Of a DNA stretch of 64,000 bases, positions 52,155 to 63,688 are shown one piece after another (the stretch's first letter is position 1; each line of letters begins with the position of its first letter). The translations under genes and the position numbers were made by a program. The notes under the pieces are model-generated. The model was not told where the DNA came from. It ran no database searches and saw only the letters and a program-made list of their open reading frames with translations. The stretch is taken from positions 279,779,164 through 279,843,163 of the forward strand of contig OZ010799.1 in the NCBI GenBank assembly GCA_963932465.1, in the 5' to 3' direction. This DNA comes from Maratus speciosus. Its lineage: Eukaryota; Arthropoda; Arachnida; Araneae; Salticidae.

Positions 52155-53120
52155 CAGGGCTTAATTTCTAACAAAAAAAGTACCGGAGCTCTAATAATCT
52201 GCGGTACCGGTACAACAACTGTATCACCCCCCCCCCCCCGTCATTCCAATCTGCATATTTGTATTTCATACATTATTTGCAAAATTTAAAGCATTTTATT
52301 TCTTTAATAAAATAAAAAATTAAAAAATTAAATATATCTATCAGCATGTACTTAGCTGTCATCTATTCCACTTTTTAGTTACCACTCCTTTTTAATAGTA
52401 ATCTTTGCCCAATTTTAAAGTTAGTAATTAATTGCAGAATTCTGCGATTTATTATGGTAAGGAATTTGATTAGGAAATTGTGTTAACACAAAAAAGGGAT
52501 AGTTCTCAACTATGCATCTTTAAGAAGAAATGAATGAAATTTGCAGAAATTAATATTTATATGCCGAAGAATGGAACAAAGTTTTACAATTTCCTATAAT
52601 AGGTGCATTTAAACTATGATCGATTCCTTCCGCATAATAATCTTTTGTGATGTGTCCCTGAAAATGAGATTAAATTAAAAAATTGACACCGTTATCGGAA
52701 AAAATCGCTGCTTTTGTAGAAAAAAGGTGAAAACTGCTCGATTGCTTTCTATCAGAATAACAATACATGCCAATTATATATACTTACAAATGAAAGTGAC
52801 TTCGTAAATGTGCAGAGCAAAGCCTTAGCATGGGTACTGTTCATGATATAAAATACAGATTGAGTCACATATAAGTGTTTCGGGGCTAACTTTTTCGTTA
52901 GCCCCGTAAGTGTTTTGGTAAAAAAGAATGCAAAGCTTGCGGATGGAAAAGAAAGAAAAGGGTAATTTAGGTTTCAATTTTTTGGAAGAGCTATTGCACT
53001 GGGCTCCGGAGCCCTGTATTTATGAGCTCCGGTGAATTCCGACCACTATTTAAATATTTACTAAAAACAGAGAAATACCGGAGCCGAGCTCCGTTGGGCT
53101 CCGGCGCAAATTAAGCCCTG
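52155..53120. mobile_element. hAT-like core 31
   Basis: The copy is 966 bp. aaaaggtgaaaac and a C-tract running directly into cgtcattcc are shared with core 33. It has a private gtcatctattcc. Confidence 0.68.
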
Positions 53121-53935
53121 GAGTAGAGTCAAATCTATTATATAATTATTAAAAGAATAAATAGAGACATATACTATCCCCATTATTCCATGTGCAATAA
53201 AATTCTTGTTGCTAAAATGTTGAAATGAATGACGCATGGATTTAGTTATTCATTTTACCGAGCTCGATGAAACGCTCCAAATGTATGCCTCTAGACCAGA
53301 ATATCCCAATATAACACTATTGTAGTAGAATCAAAACTATTATATAATTATTAAGGGAATAAATAGAGACAGATATTATCCTCATTATTCCATGTGCAAT
53401 AAAATTCTTGTTGCTAAAATGTTGAAATGAATGACCCATGGATTTAGTTATTCATTTTACCGAGCTCGATGAAACGCTCCAAATGTATGCCTCTAGACCA
53501 GAATACCCCAATATAACACTATTGTAGTAGAATCAAAACTATTATATAATTATTAAGGGAATAAATATAGACAGATATTATCCTCATTATTCCATGTGCA
53601 ATAAAATTCTTGTTGCTAAAATGTTGAAATGAATGACACATGGATTTAGTTATTCATTTTACCGAGCTCGATGAAACGCTCCAAATGTATGCCTCTAGAC
53701 CAGAATACCCCAATATAACACTATTGTAGTAGAATCAAAACTATTATATAATTATTAAGGGAATAAATAGAGACAGATATTATCCTCATTATTCCATGTG
53801 CAATAAAATTCTTGTTGCTAAAATGTTGAAATGAATGACGCATGGATTTAGTTATTCATTTTACCGAGCTCGATGAAACGCTCCAAATGTATGCATCTTG
53901 ACCAGAATACCCCCATATAACACTATTGTAGTAGA
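53121..53935. repeat. Monomer block 31, 4 x 202 bp + 7
   Basis: The order is alpha-beta-beta-omega. Private changes are aatatcccaat and gacccatgg. Omega has gcatcttgacc, also in block 28. Confidence 0.96.
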
Positions 53936-54898
53936 CAGGGCTTAATTTCTAACAAAAAAAGTACCGGAGCCCTAATAATCTGCGGTACCGGTACAACAGC
54001 TGTATCATCCCCCCCCTGTCATTCCAATCTGCATATTTGTATTTCATACATTATTTGCAAAATTTAAAGCATTTTTTTTCTTTAATAAAATAAAAAATTA
54101 AAAAATTAAATATATCTATCAGCATATACTTAGCTGTCAACTATTCCACTTTTTAGTTACCACTCCTTTTTAATAGTAATCTTTGCCCAATTTTAAAGTT
54201 AGTAATTAATTGCAGAGTTCTGCGATTTATTATGGTAAGGAATTTGATTAGGAAATTGTGTTAACACAAAAAAGGGATAGTTCTCAACTATGCATCTTTA
54301 AGAAGAAATGAATGAAATTTGCAGAAATTAATATTTATATGCCGAAGAATGGAACAAAGTTTTACAATTTCCTATAATAGGTGCATTTAAACTATGATCG
54401 ATTCCTTCCGCATAATAATCTTTTGTGATGTGTCCCTGAAAATGAGATTAAATTAAAAAATTGACACCGTTATCGGAAAAAATCGCTGCTTTTGTAGAAA
54501 AAAGGGGAAAACAGCTCGATTGCTTTCTATCAGAATAACAATACATGCCAATTATATATACTTACAAATGAAAGTGACTTCGTAAATGTGCAGAGCAAAG
54601 CCTTAGCATGGGTACTGTTCATGATATAAAATACAGATTGAGTCACATATAAGTGTTTCGGGGCTAACTTTTTCGTTAGCCCCGTAAGTGTTTTGGTAAA
54701 AAAGAATGCAAAGCTTGCGGATGGAAAAGAAAGAAAAGGGTAATTTAGGTTTCAATTTTTTGGAAGAGCTATTGCACTGGGCTCCGGAGCCCTGTATTTA
54801 TGAGCTCCGGTGAATTCCGACCACTATTTAAATATTTACTATAAACAGAGAAGTACCGGAGCCGAGCTCCGTTGGGCTCCGGCGCAAATTAAGCCCTG
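53936..54898. mobile_element. hAT-like core 32
   Basis: The copy is 963 bp with a short 8-C tract. It has acaacagctg, aaaacagctcg and gagttctgc. Confidence 0.68.
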
Positions 54899-55713
54899 GA
54901 GTAGAGTCAAATCTATTATATAATTATTAAAAGAATAAATAGAGACATATACTATCCCCATTATTCCATGTGCAATAAAATTCTTTTTGCTCAAATGTTG
55001 AAATGAATGACGCATGGATTTAGTTATTCATTTTACCGAGCTCGATGAAACGCTCCAAATGTATGCCTCTAGACCAGAATACCCCAATATAACACTATTG
55101 TAGTAGAATCAAAACTATTATATAATTATTAAGGGAATAAATAGAGACATATATTATCCCCATTATTCCATGTGCAATAAAATTCTTGTTGCTAAAATGT
55201 TGAAATGAATGACGCATGGATTTAGTTATTCATTTTACCGAGCTCGATGAAACGCTCCAAATGTATGCCTCTAGACCAGAATACCCCAATATAACACTAT
55301 TGTAGTAGAATCAAAACTATTATATAATTATTAAGGGAATAAATAGAGACAGATATTATCCTCATTATTTCATGTGGAATAAAATTCTTGTTGCTAAAAT
55401 GTTGAAATGAATGACACATGGATTTAGTTATTCATTTTACCAAGCTCGATGAAACGCTCCAAATGTATGCCTCTAGACCAGAATACCCCAATATAACACT
55501 ATTGTAGTAGAATCAAAACTATTATATAATTATTAAGGGAATAAATAGAGACAGATATTATCCTCATTATTCCATGTGCAATAAAATTCTTGTTGCTAAA
55601 ATGTTGAAATGAATGACGCATGGATTTAGTTATTCATTTTACCGAGCTCGATGAAACGCTCCAAATGTATGCATCTAGACCAGAATACCCCCATATAACA
55701 CTATTGTAGTAGA
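54899..55713. repeat. Monomer block 32, 4 x 202 bp + 7
   Basis: The order is alpha-gamma-delta-omega. Delta has atttcatgtggaata as in blocks 0, 29 and 30, and alpha has a private gctcaaatg. Confidence 0.96.
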
Positions 55714-56684
55714 CAGGGCTTAATTTCTAACAAAAAAAGTACCGGAGCTCTAATAATCTGCGGTACCGGTACAACAACTGTATCACCCCCCCCCCCCCCC
55801 CCCGTCATTCCAATCTGCATATTTGTATTTCATACATTATTTGCAAAATTTAAAGCATTTTATTTCTTTAATAAAATAAAAAATTAAAAAATTAAATATA
55901 TCTATCAGCATGCACTTAGCTGTCAACTATTCCACTTTTTAGTTACCACTCCTTTTTAATAGTAATCTTTGCCCAATTTTAAAGTTAGTAATTAATTGCA
56001 GAATTCTGCGATTTATTATGGTAAGGAATTTGATTAGGAAATTGTGTTAACACAAAAAAGGGATAGTTCTCAACTATGCATCTTTAAGAAGAAATGAATG
56101 AAATTTGCAGAAATTAATATTTATATGCCGAAGAATGGAACAAAGTTTTACAATTTCCTATAATAGGTGCATTTAAACTATGATCGATTCCTTCCGCATA
56201 ATAATCTTTTGTGATGTGTCCCTGAAAATGAGATTAAATTAAAAAATTGACACCGTTATCGGAAAAAATCGCTGCTTTTGTAGAAAAAAGGTGAAAACTG
56301 CTCGATTGCTTTCTATCAGAATAACAATACATGCCAATTATATATACTTACAAATGAAAGTGACTTCGTAAATGTGCAGAGCAAAGCCTTAGCATGGGTA
56401 CTGTTCATGATATAAAATACAGATTGAGTCACATATAAGTGTTTCGGGGCTAACTTTTTCGTTAGCCCCGTAAGTGTTTTGGTAAAAAAGAATGCAAAGC
56501 TTGCGGATGGAAAAGAAAGAAAAGGGTAATTTAGGTTTCAATTTTTTGGAAGAGCTATTGCACTGGGCTCCGGAGCCCTGTATTTATGAGCTCCGGTGAA
56601 TTCCGACCACTATTTAAATATTTACTAAAAACAGAGAAGTACCGGAGCCGAGCTCCGTTGGGCTCCGGCGCAAATTAAGCCCTG
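55714..56684. mobile_element. hAT-like core 33
   Basis: The copy is 971 bp with an 18-C tract, the longest seen. It has aaaaggtgaaaac as in core 31, and gcatgcactt. Confidence 0.68.
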
Positions 56685-57499
56685 GAGTAGAGTCAAGTCT
56701 ATTATATAATTATTAAAAGAATAAATAGAGACATATACTATCCCCATTATTCCATGTGCAATAAAATTCTTGTTGCTAAAATGTTGAAATGAATGACGCA
56801 TGGATTTAGTTATTCATTTTACCGAGCTCGATGAAACGCTCCAAATGTATGCCTCTAGACCAGAATACCCCAATATAACACTATTGTAGTAGAATCAAAA
56901 CTATTATATAATTATTAAGGGAATAAATAGAGACAGATATTATCCTCATTATTCCATGTGCAATAAAATTCTTGTTGCTAAAATGTTGAAATGAATGACA
57001 CATGGATTTAGTTATTCATTTTACCGAGCTCGATGAAACGCTCCAAATGTATGCCTCTAGACCAGAATACCCTAATATAACACTATTGTAGTAGAATCAA
57101 AACTATTATATAATTATTAAGGGAATAAATAGAGACAGATATTATCCTCATTATTCCATGTGCAATAAAATTCTTGTTGCTAAAATGTTGAAATGAATGA
57201 CACATGGATTTAGTTATTCATTTTACCGAGCTCGATGAAACGCTCCAAATGTATGCCTCTAGACCAGAATACCCCAATATAACACTATTGTAGTAGAATC
57301 AAAACTATTATATAATTATTAAGGGAATAAATAGAGACAGATATTATCCTCATTATTCCATGTGCAATAAAATTCTTGTTGCTAAAATGTTGAAATGAAT
57401 GACGCATGGATTTAGTTATTCATTTTACCGAGCTCGATGAAACGCTCTAAATGTATGCATCTAGACCAGAATACCCCCATATAACACTATTGTAGTAGA
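56685..57499. repeat. Monomer block 33, 4 x 202 bp + 7
   Basis: The order is alpha-beta-beta-omega. Private changes are gtcaagtct, taccctaat and cgctctaaatg. Confidence 0.96.
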
Positions 57500-58463
57500 C
57501 AGGGCTTAATTTCTAACAAAAAAAGTACCGGAGCCCTAATAATCTGCGGTACCGGTACAACAACTGTATCACCCCCCCCCCTGTCATTCCAATCTGCATA
57601 TTTGTATTTCATACATTATTTGCAAAATTTAAAGCATTTTTTTTCTTTAATAAAATAAAAAATTAAAAAATTAAATATATCTATCAGCATATACTTAGCT
57701 GTCAACTATTCCACTTTTTAGTTACCACTCCTTTTTAATAGTAATCTTTGCCCAATTTTAAAGTTAGTAATTAATTGCAGAGTTCTGCGATTTATTATGG
57801 TAAGGAATTTGATTAGGAAATTGTGTTAACACAAATAAGGGATAGTTCTCAACTATGCATCTTTAAGAAGAAATGAATGAAATTTGCAGAAATTAATATT
57901 TATATGCCGAAGAATGGAACAAAGTTTTACAATTTCCTATAATAGATGCATTTAAACTATGATCGATTCCTTCCGCATAATAATCTTTTGTGATGTGTCC
58001 CTGAAAATGAGATTAAATTAAAAAATTGACACCGTTATCGGAAAAAATCGCTGCTTTTGTAGAAAAAAAGGGAAAACTGCTCGATTGCTTTCTATCAGAA
58101 TAACAATACATGCCAATTATATATACTTACAAATGAAAGTGACTTCGTAAATATGCAGAGCAAAGCCTTAGAATGGGTACTGTTCATGATATAAAATACA
58201 GATTGAGTCACATATAAGTGTTTCGGGGCTAACTTTTTCGTTAGCCCCGTAAGTGTTTTGGTAAAAAAGAATGCAAAGCTTGCGGATGGAAAAGAAAGAA
58301 AAGGGTAATTTAGGTTTCAATTTTTTGGAAGAGCTATTGCACTGGGCTCCGGAGCCCTGTATTTATGAGCTCCGGTGAATTCCGACCACTATTTAAATAT
58401 TTACTAAAAACAGAGAAGTACCGGAGCCGAGCTCCGTTGGGCTCCGGCGCAAATTAAGCCCTG
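57500..58463. mobile_element. hAT-like core 34
   Basis: The copy is 964 bp. aaatatgcagag, agaatggg and the extra A before gggaaaac match core 15. Private changes are acaaataaggg and aatagatgc. Confidence 0.68.
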
Positions 58464-60086
58464 GAGTAGAGTCAAATCTATTATATAATTATTAAAAGAA
58501 TAAATAGAGACATATACTATCCCCATTATTCCATGTGCAATAAAATTCTTGTTGCTAAAATGTTGAAATGAATGACGCATGGATTTAGTTATTCATTTTA
58601 CCGAGCTCGATGAAACGCTCCAAATGTATGCCTCTAGACCAGAATACCCCAATATAACACTATTGTAGTAGAATCAAAACTATTATATAATTATTAAGGG
58701 AATAAATAGAGACATATATTATCCCCATTATTCCATGTGCAATAAAATTCTTGTTGCTAAAATGTTGAAATGAATGACGCATGGATTTAGTTATTCATTT
58801 TACCGAGCTCGATGAAACGCTCCAAATGTATGCCTCTAGACCAGAATACCCCAATATAACACTATTGTAGTAGAATCAAAACTATTATATAATTATTAAG
58901 GGAATAAATAGAGACAGATATTATCCTCATTATTCCATGTGCAATAAAATTCTTGTTGCTAAAATGTTGAAATGAATGACACATGGATTTAGTTATTCAT
59001 TTTACCGAGCTCGATGAAACGCTCCAAATGTATGCCTCTAGACCAGAATACCCCAATATAACACTATTGTAGTAGAATCAAAACTATTATATAATTATTA
59101 AGGGAATAAATAGAGACAGATATTATCCTCATTATTCCATGTGGAATAAAATTCTTGTTGCTAAAATGTTGAAATGAATGACACATGGATTTAGTTATTC
59201 ATTTTACCAAGCTCGATGAAACGCTCCAAATGTATGCCTCTAGACGAGAATACCCCAATATAACACTATTTTAGTAGAATCAAAACTATTATATAATTAT
59301 TAAGGGAATAAATAGAGACAGATATTATCCTCATTATTCCATGTGCAATAAAATTGTTGTTGCTAAAATGTTGAAATGAATGACACATGGATTTAGTTAT
59401 TCATTTTACCGAGCTCGATGAAACGCTCCAAATGTATGCCTCTAGACCAGAATACCCCAATATAACACTATTGTAGTAGAATCAAAACTATTATATAATT
59501 ATTAAGGGAATAAATAGAGACATATATTATCCCCATTATTCCATGTGCAATAAAATTCTTGTTGCTAAAATGTTGAAATGAATGACGCATGGATTTAGTT
59601 ATTCTTTTTACCGAGCTCGATGAAACGCTCCAAATGTATGCCTCTAGACCAGAATACCCCAATATAACACTATTGTAGTAGAATCAAAACTATTATATAA
59701 TTATTAAGGGAATAAATAGAGACAGATATTATCCTCATTATCCCATGTGGAATAAAATTCTTGTTGCTAAAATGTTGAAATGAATGACACATGGATTTAG
59801 TTATTCATTTTACCAAGCTCGATGAAACGCTCCAAATGTATGCCTCTAGACCAGAATACCCCAATATAACACTATTGTAGTAGAATCAAAACTATTATAT
59901 AATTATTAAGGGAATAAATAGAGACAGATATTATCCTCATTATTCCATGTGCAATAAAATTCTTGTTGCTAAAATGTTGAAATGAATGACACATGGATTT
60001 AGTTATTCATTTTACCGAGCTCGATGAAACGCTCCAAATGTATGCATCTAGACCAGAATACCCCCATATAACACTATTGTAGTAGA
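58464..60086. repeat. Monomer block 34, 8 x 202 bp + 7 (longest)
   Basis: The order is alpha-gamma-beta-delta-beta-gamma-delta-omega, which looks like a canonical block with an internal duplicated segment. It has private attgttgttgc and ttattcttttt. Confidence 0.96.
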
Positions 60087-61053
60087 CAGGGCTTAATTTC
60101 TAACAAAAAAAGTACCGGAGCCCTAATAATCTGCGGTACCGGTACAACAACTGTATCATCCCCCCCCCCCCTGTCTTTCCAATCTGCATATTTGTATTTC
60201 ATACATTATTTGCAAAATTTCAAGAATTTTTTTTCTTTAATAAAATAAAAAATTAAAAAATTAAATATATCTATCAGCATACACTTAGCTGTCAACTATT
60301 CCACTTTTTAGTTACCACTCCTTTTTAATAGTAATCTTTGCCCAATTTTAAAGTTAGTAATTAATTGCAGAATTCTGCGATTTATTATGGTAAGGAATTT
60401 GATTAGGAAATTGTGTTAACACAAAAAAGGGATAGTTCTCAACTATGCATCTTTAAGAAGAAATGAATGAAATTTGCAGAAATTAATATTTATATGCCGA
60501 AGAATGGAACAAAGTTTTACAATTTCCTATAATAGGTGCATTTAAACTATGATCGATTCCTTCCGCATAATAATCTTTTGTGATGTGTCCCTGAAAATGA
60601 GATTAAATTAAAAAATTGACACCGTTATCGGAAAAAATCGCTGCTTTTGTAGAAAAAAGGGGAAAACTGCTCGATTGCTTTCTATCAGAATAACAATACA
60701 TGCCAATTATATATACTTACAAATGAAAGTGACTTCGTAAATGTGCAGAGCAAAGCCTTAGTATGGGTACCGTTCATGATATAAAATACAGATTGAGTCA
60801 CATATAAGTGTTTCGGGGCTAACTTTTTCGTTAGCCCCGTAAGTGTTTTGGTAAAAAAGAATGCAAAGTTTGGGGATGGAAAAGAAAGAAAAGGGTAATT
60901 GAGGTTTCAATTTTTTGGAAGAGCTATTGCACTGGGCTCCGGAGCCCTGTATTTATGAGCTCCGGTGAATTCCGACCACTATTTAAATATTTACTAAAAA
61001 CAGAGAAGTACCGGAGCCGAGCTCCGTTGGGCTCCGGCGCAAATTAAGCCCTG
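60087..61053. mobile_element. hAT-like core 35 (last core)
   Basis: The copy is 967 bp. It combines accgttc and ttgggga, otherwise linked to the inverted loop, with the common loop. It also has gtctttcc, ttcaagaat and gcatacactt. Confidence 0.68.
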
Positions 61054-61385
61054 GAGTAGAGTCAAATCTATTATATAATTATTAAAAGAATAAATAGAGA
61101 TATATACTATCCCCATTATTCCATGTGCAATAAAATTCTTGTTGCTAAAATGTTGAAATGAATGATGCATGGATTTAGTTATTCATTTTACCGAGCTCGA
61201 TGAAACGCTCCAAATGTTTGCCTCTAGACCAGAATACCCCAATATAACACTATTGTAGTAGAATCAAAACTATTATATAATTATTAAGGGAATAAATAGA
61301 GACATATATTATCCCCATTATTCCATGTGCAATAAAGTTCTTGTTGCTAAAATGTTGAAATGAATGACACATGGATTTAGTTATT
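61054..61385. repeat. Monomer block 35, truncated at array edge
   Basis: One full alpha monomer is followed by about 129 bp of a gamma-like monomer that stops after gatttagttatt. The next base departs from the expected cattttacc, giving an abrupt edge with no inverted repeat or target duplication visible. Confidence 0.93.
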
Positions 61386-61719
61386 TGAAAATAAGCAAAA
61401 TCTTTTCTTCAGATACATTTTGAAAAGCAAAATTTTATTTTAAAATTCTGGTACCATTTTTGCATTTTGGGATTAAAATTTGTGATATAAAATAACCTTT
61501 CGTTCTTCACGGGGTTAAACTTTTATTAATTCCGACTACCTTTGCCCTATTACGTAGTTACTCTATGTAAAATGTATGAACTATTCCAATATTAATTTTA
61601 TCATATTTATATTTGTTAGAATTAAGGAATTATTGAATTTCGAACATCATGCATCCTTTTCTGGTAATTTTTAAGCATTATTCTGTATAATATTCTCCAT
61701 ACTATGCAATAATGTCTAT

Positions 61720-61757
61720 TTAACCCTTTATTTACTGACGGTACTTTTAAGTACCAT
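61720..61757. other. Possible relic of a TTAA-type element end
   Basis: TTAA followed by CCCTTTATTTACTGACGG and then GGTACTT-TT-AAGTACC, a short inverted repeat, resembles the termini of TTAA-targeted miniature elements. No matching second end with TTAA was found nearby, so this is at most a solo or decayed end. Confidence 0.25.
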
Positions 61758-61936
61758 TAAAATAACTTGTTATAAAATAATTTAATACATCGATTCGTCG
61801 TAATACAGTTTAGAATGATTTATAGATATATAAATTATCTTGTTCCAAAAGCATTATTGGTTACACAAAACAAAAATATTTTTAAAATGATGATTTCTTT
61901 TGCCTTTGCATCTTTTTAGCTTTCTTGGCGTTGAGA

Positions 61937-61949
61937 GGGGGGGGGGGGG
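61937..61949. repeat. G13 homopolymer
   Basis: This is a run of 13 G preceded by ttgaga. It lies in otherwise AT-rich DNA and is of the same kind as the C-tracts of the cores, but in the opposite orientation and unrelated context. Confidence 0.9.
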
Positions 61950-62728
61950 CGAAATTTTCAATTCGGAAATAGTACTATTGTAAGAACATTATATTTGTAC
62001 ATTTCCTAATTCTAAAAAATACTAAAAAATTAAAATAAAAGATTTGAGGCGGGTAAAAAATATTGCACAAAATCCCTATAAATTCAAATTTAATGTATCC
62101 TTTTAAATCCTTCAATCCTTCTGAAATACTTCTAAAATTTAGTAAATGATTATGCAAACCTTCTATGGTAGTTTAAACAATTCACGAAAAATGCTTTAGA
62201 AGATCAAATTTTCATTAATTAATAATTCAGTAGATAAAGGTTTAATCATCTGATATATATTATTTTTATTTTATCTAGCACTGGAAATGCATATCGCATC
62301 AGTTTGCATAAAGAACATACCAAGAAAGTAAGAAAAAGATTTTGAAAATCTTATTAAAGTTAATTGTCTTAGTTTTGTGCTCTTCAATGAAAATGCTAGA
62401 TAAAATAATATATCATATAAATTATTTTTTTCATAACTAATCTTATTATTTCTCCTAGTTAGTAAAAGCTATTTCAAGCAATAAATATTCACAACCTGCA
62501 GCATTAATAAGAGTATTAAATAAATAAATTGATATTCCCAAGAAAATATGTCAGTATTTTCCACGGATACAAATTCATTATTCCTATATTGTTGTATTTT
62601 AATAAGAATTTGTATTTTACCTTTAACATACCAAGGAAAGTATAATTAGTGGTACTATAGAGAAATGGTAGCAATAACTGTAAAAGAGTTTTGTCAGATA
62701 TGAATAAATTAAATAGATATATATTTCA

Positions 62729-62833
62729 AAATAAATCTGTATTAGTTCCTTTTATTTAATTAACTTCACTTACAAGCATTTCAAAGCGGATTTTGTCTAC
62801 AAAATATTAAATCGTGATAAGAACTTTTGTATG
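62729..62833. repeat. Diverged duplicated segment, copy 1
   Basis: It starts near aaatctgtatt and ends near gaacttttgtatg. By eye about two thirds of positions match 63081-63184, in the same orientation, with small gaps. Similarity seems to continue downstream (nnttttgnaatgaaaaa-type stretches before 63000 and near 63330). Confidence 0.4.
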
Positions 62834-63080
62834 TTTACGTATAAGATATTATATTTATGTGATTATTTAAATTTAATGTTTACTCATATGTGTGAAAGGA
62901 ATCAAGAGATATTTAGCCAGCGAATAATGATTTTGCAATGAAAAATCAGAAGAATAAAATTAAAAAATAATTGCATTTATTAGAGTAATTAAAATATTCA
63001 TTAGAATTGAATTTGAATATTTGAAACACGTTGTGCAAGCTATTAATAAATATAAATACATTTAAAGCAAGTCTCTTGGA

Positions 63081-63184
63081 AATGAAATCTGTATTAATTT
63101 GTTTCAATTTAATTATATTTATTAAAATTCTTTCAAACGCAATTTTACCAATACAATATCTAATTGCGACGGAACATTTTTATG
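63081..63184. repeat. Diverged duplicated segment, copy 2
   Basis: It starts near aaatctgtatt and ends near gaacatttttatg, about 352 bp downstream of copy 1. It could be an old tandem duplication or two relics of one dispersed repeat. In AT-rich DNA part of the match may be compositional. Confidence 0.4.
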
Positions 63185-63688
63185 ATTCGACTATCTAATT
63201 TGTACAAAAATGTATTAATTTATAACGCGTAAGATAGGTGAAGCAAGTAGATCTGTTAATATTTCAAAGTAAATTTGAGCTATATTCTTTAGGGAGCCAA
63301 GGTGCATTGGTAGATTAAAGAACGATTTTGAAATAAAGAATTAAAGCTTTGAAAATTGCATTAAAAATTTAATTATACCAAACGTTTGGAAACACTTTTT
63401 TGAACACACACAGCTTTTGATCATTAGGCACAAATTAACAATCTTTTGATTAAAATCTAAAATACATTACTTTAGTATGACAAGTTTCTAACTTCTTTGA
63501 CCGTTCGTTTGTGAGAAATATAACAAATTTTTCATTCTTTTTTAAGCAACATTGAATTTAGGACTTTGTTATTGATGCACGTTCAAAATAATTGCAACCA
63601 AGCAGTACCAACACGTCATAAATATTACTTCTGATGTCGATAACTGTTTTTCTGTGCACATTTAAAACGCACAACGATGAGCTAGGCA

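Larger units (their letters stand above)
1..61385. repeat. Composite higher-order satellite array: hAT-like element + 202-bp monomer blocks
   Basis: The whole interval is head-to-tail repetition of one composite unit: a core of about 965 bp bounded by the 13-bp inverted repeat CAGGGCTTAATTT/AAATTAAGCCCTG, then 1 to 8 copies of a 202-bp monomer. I located 35 complete cores and 36 monomer blocks by their junctions. All cores and monomers share one orientation. The left end runs off the window and the right end is a sharp break at 61385. No reading frame longer than about 85 codons occurs, and those present cross core-monomer junctions, so the array is non-coding. Long satellite arrays of this kind are typical of heterochromatin (pericentromeric or subtelomeric). 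Its chromosomal location cannot be read from the sequence. Confidence 0.97.
61386..63688. other. AT-rich non-repetitive flank, no gene seen
   Basis: The array sequence ends and low-complexity AT-rich DNA follows, with frequent stops in all frames. It holds a 13-G run (61937-61949), a TTAA-CCC motif (61720-61726), and two diverged copies of a ~105-bp segment (62729-62833, 63081-63184). A 60-codon minus-strand frame at 61975-62157 is rich in F, I, N and K and looks fortuitous. No tRNA, rRNA or recognisable protein domain is visible. Confidence 0.75.

Noticed and set aside
73..60086. CRISPR-like array
   Set aside because: The repeat units are 202 bp and about 965 bp, have no unique spacers, and the context is eukaryotic.
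1..61385. The monomer block as cargo inside the transposon, with ends facing the other way
   Set aside because: The CAGGG...CCCTG termini enclose the core, not the monomers. The flanking duplication is monomer sequence, and monomers continue in phase across the core.
61720..61949. Complete ~225-bp TTAA miniature element ending at the G13 run
   Set aside because: The candidate right end (gcgttgagaggg) does not mirror the left end and no TTAA follows it.
61975..62157. 60-codon minus-strand frame
   Set aside because: It has low-complexity composition in AT-rich DNA, no domain, and no supporting signals.
63291..63330. tRNA-like stretch (gggagccaaggtgcattggtag)
   Set aside because: There is no cloverleaf arms pairing, no T-loop motif and no acceptor stem partner downstream.
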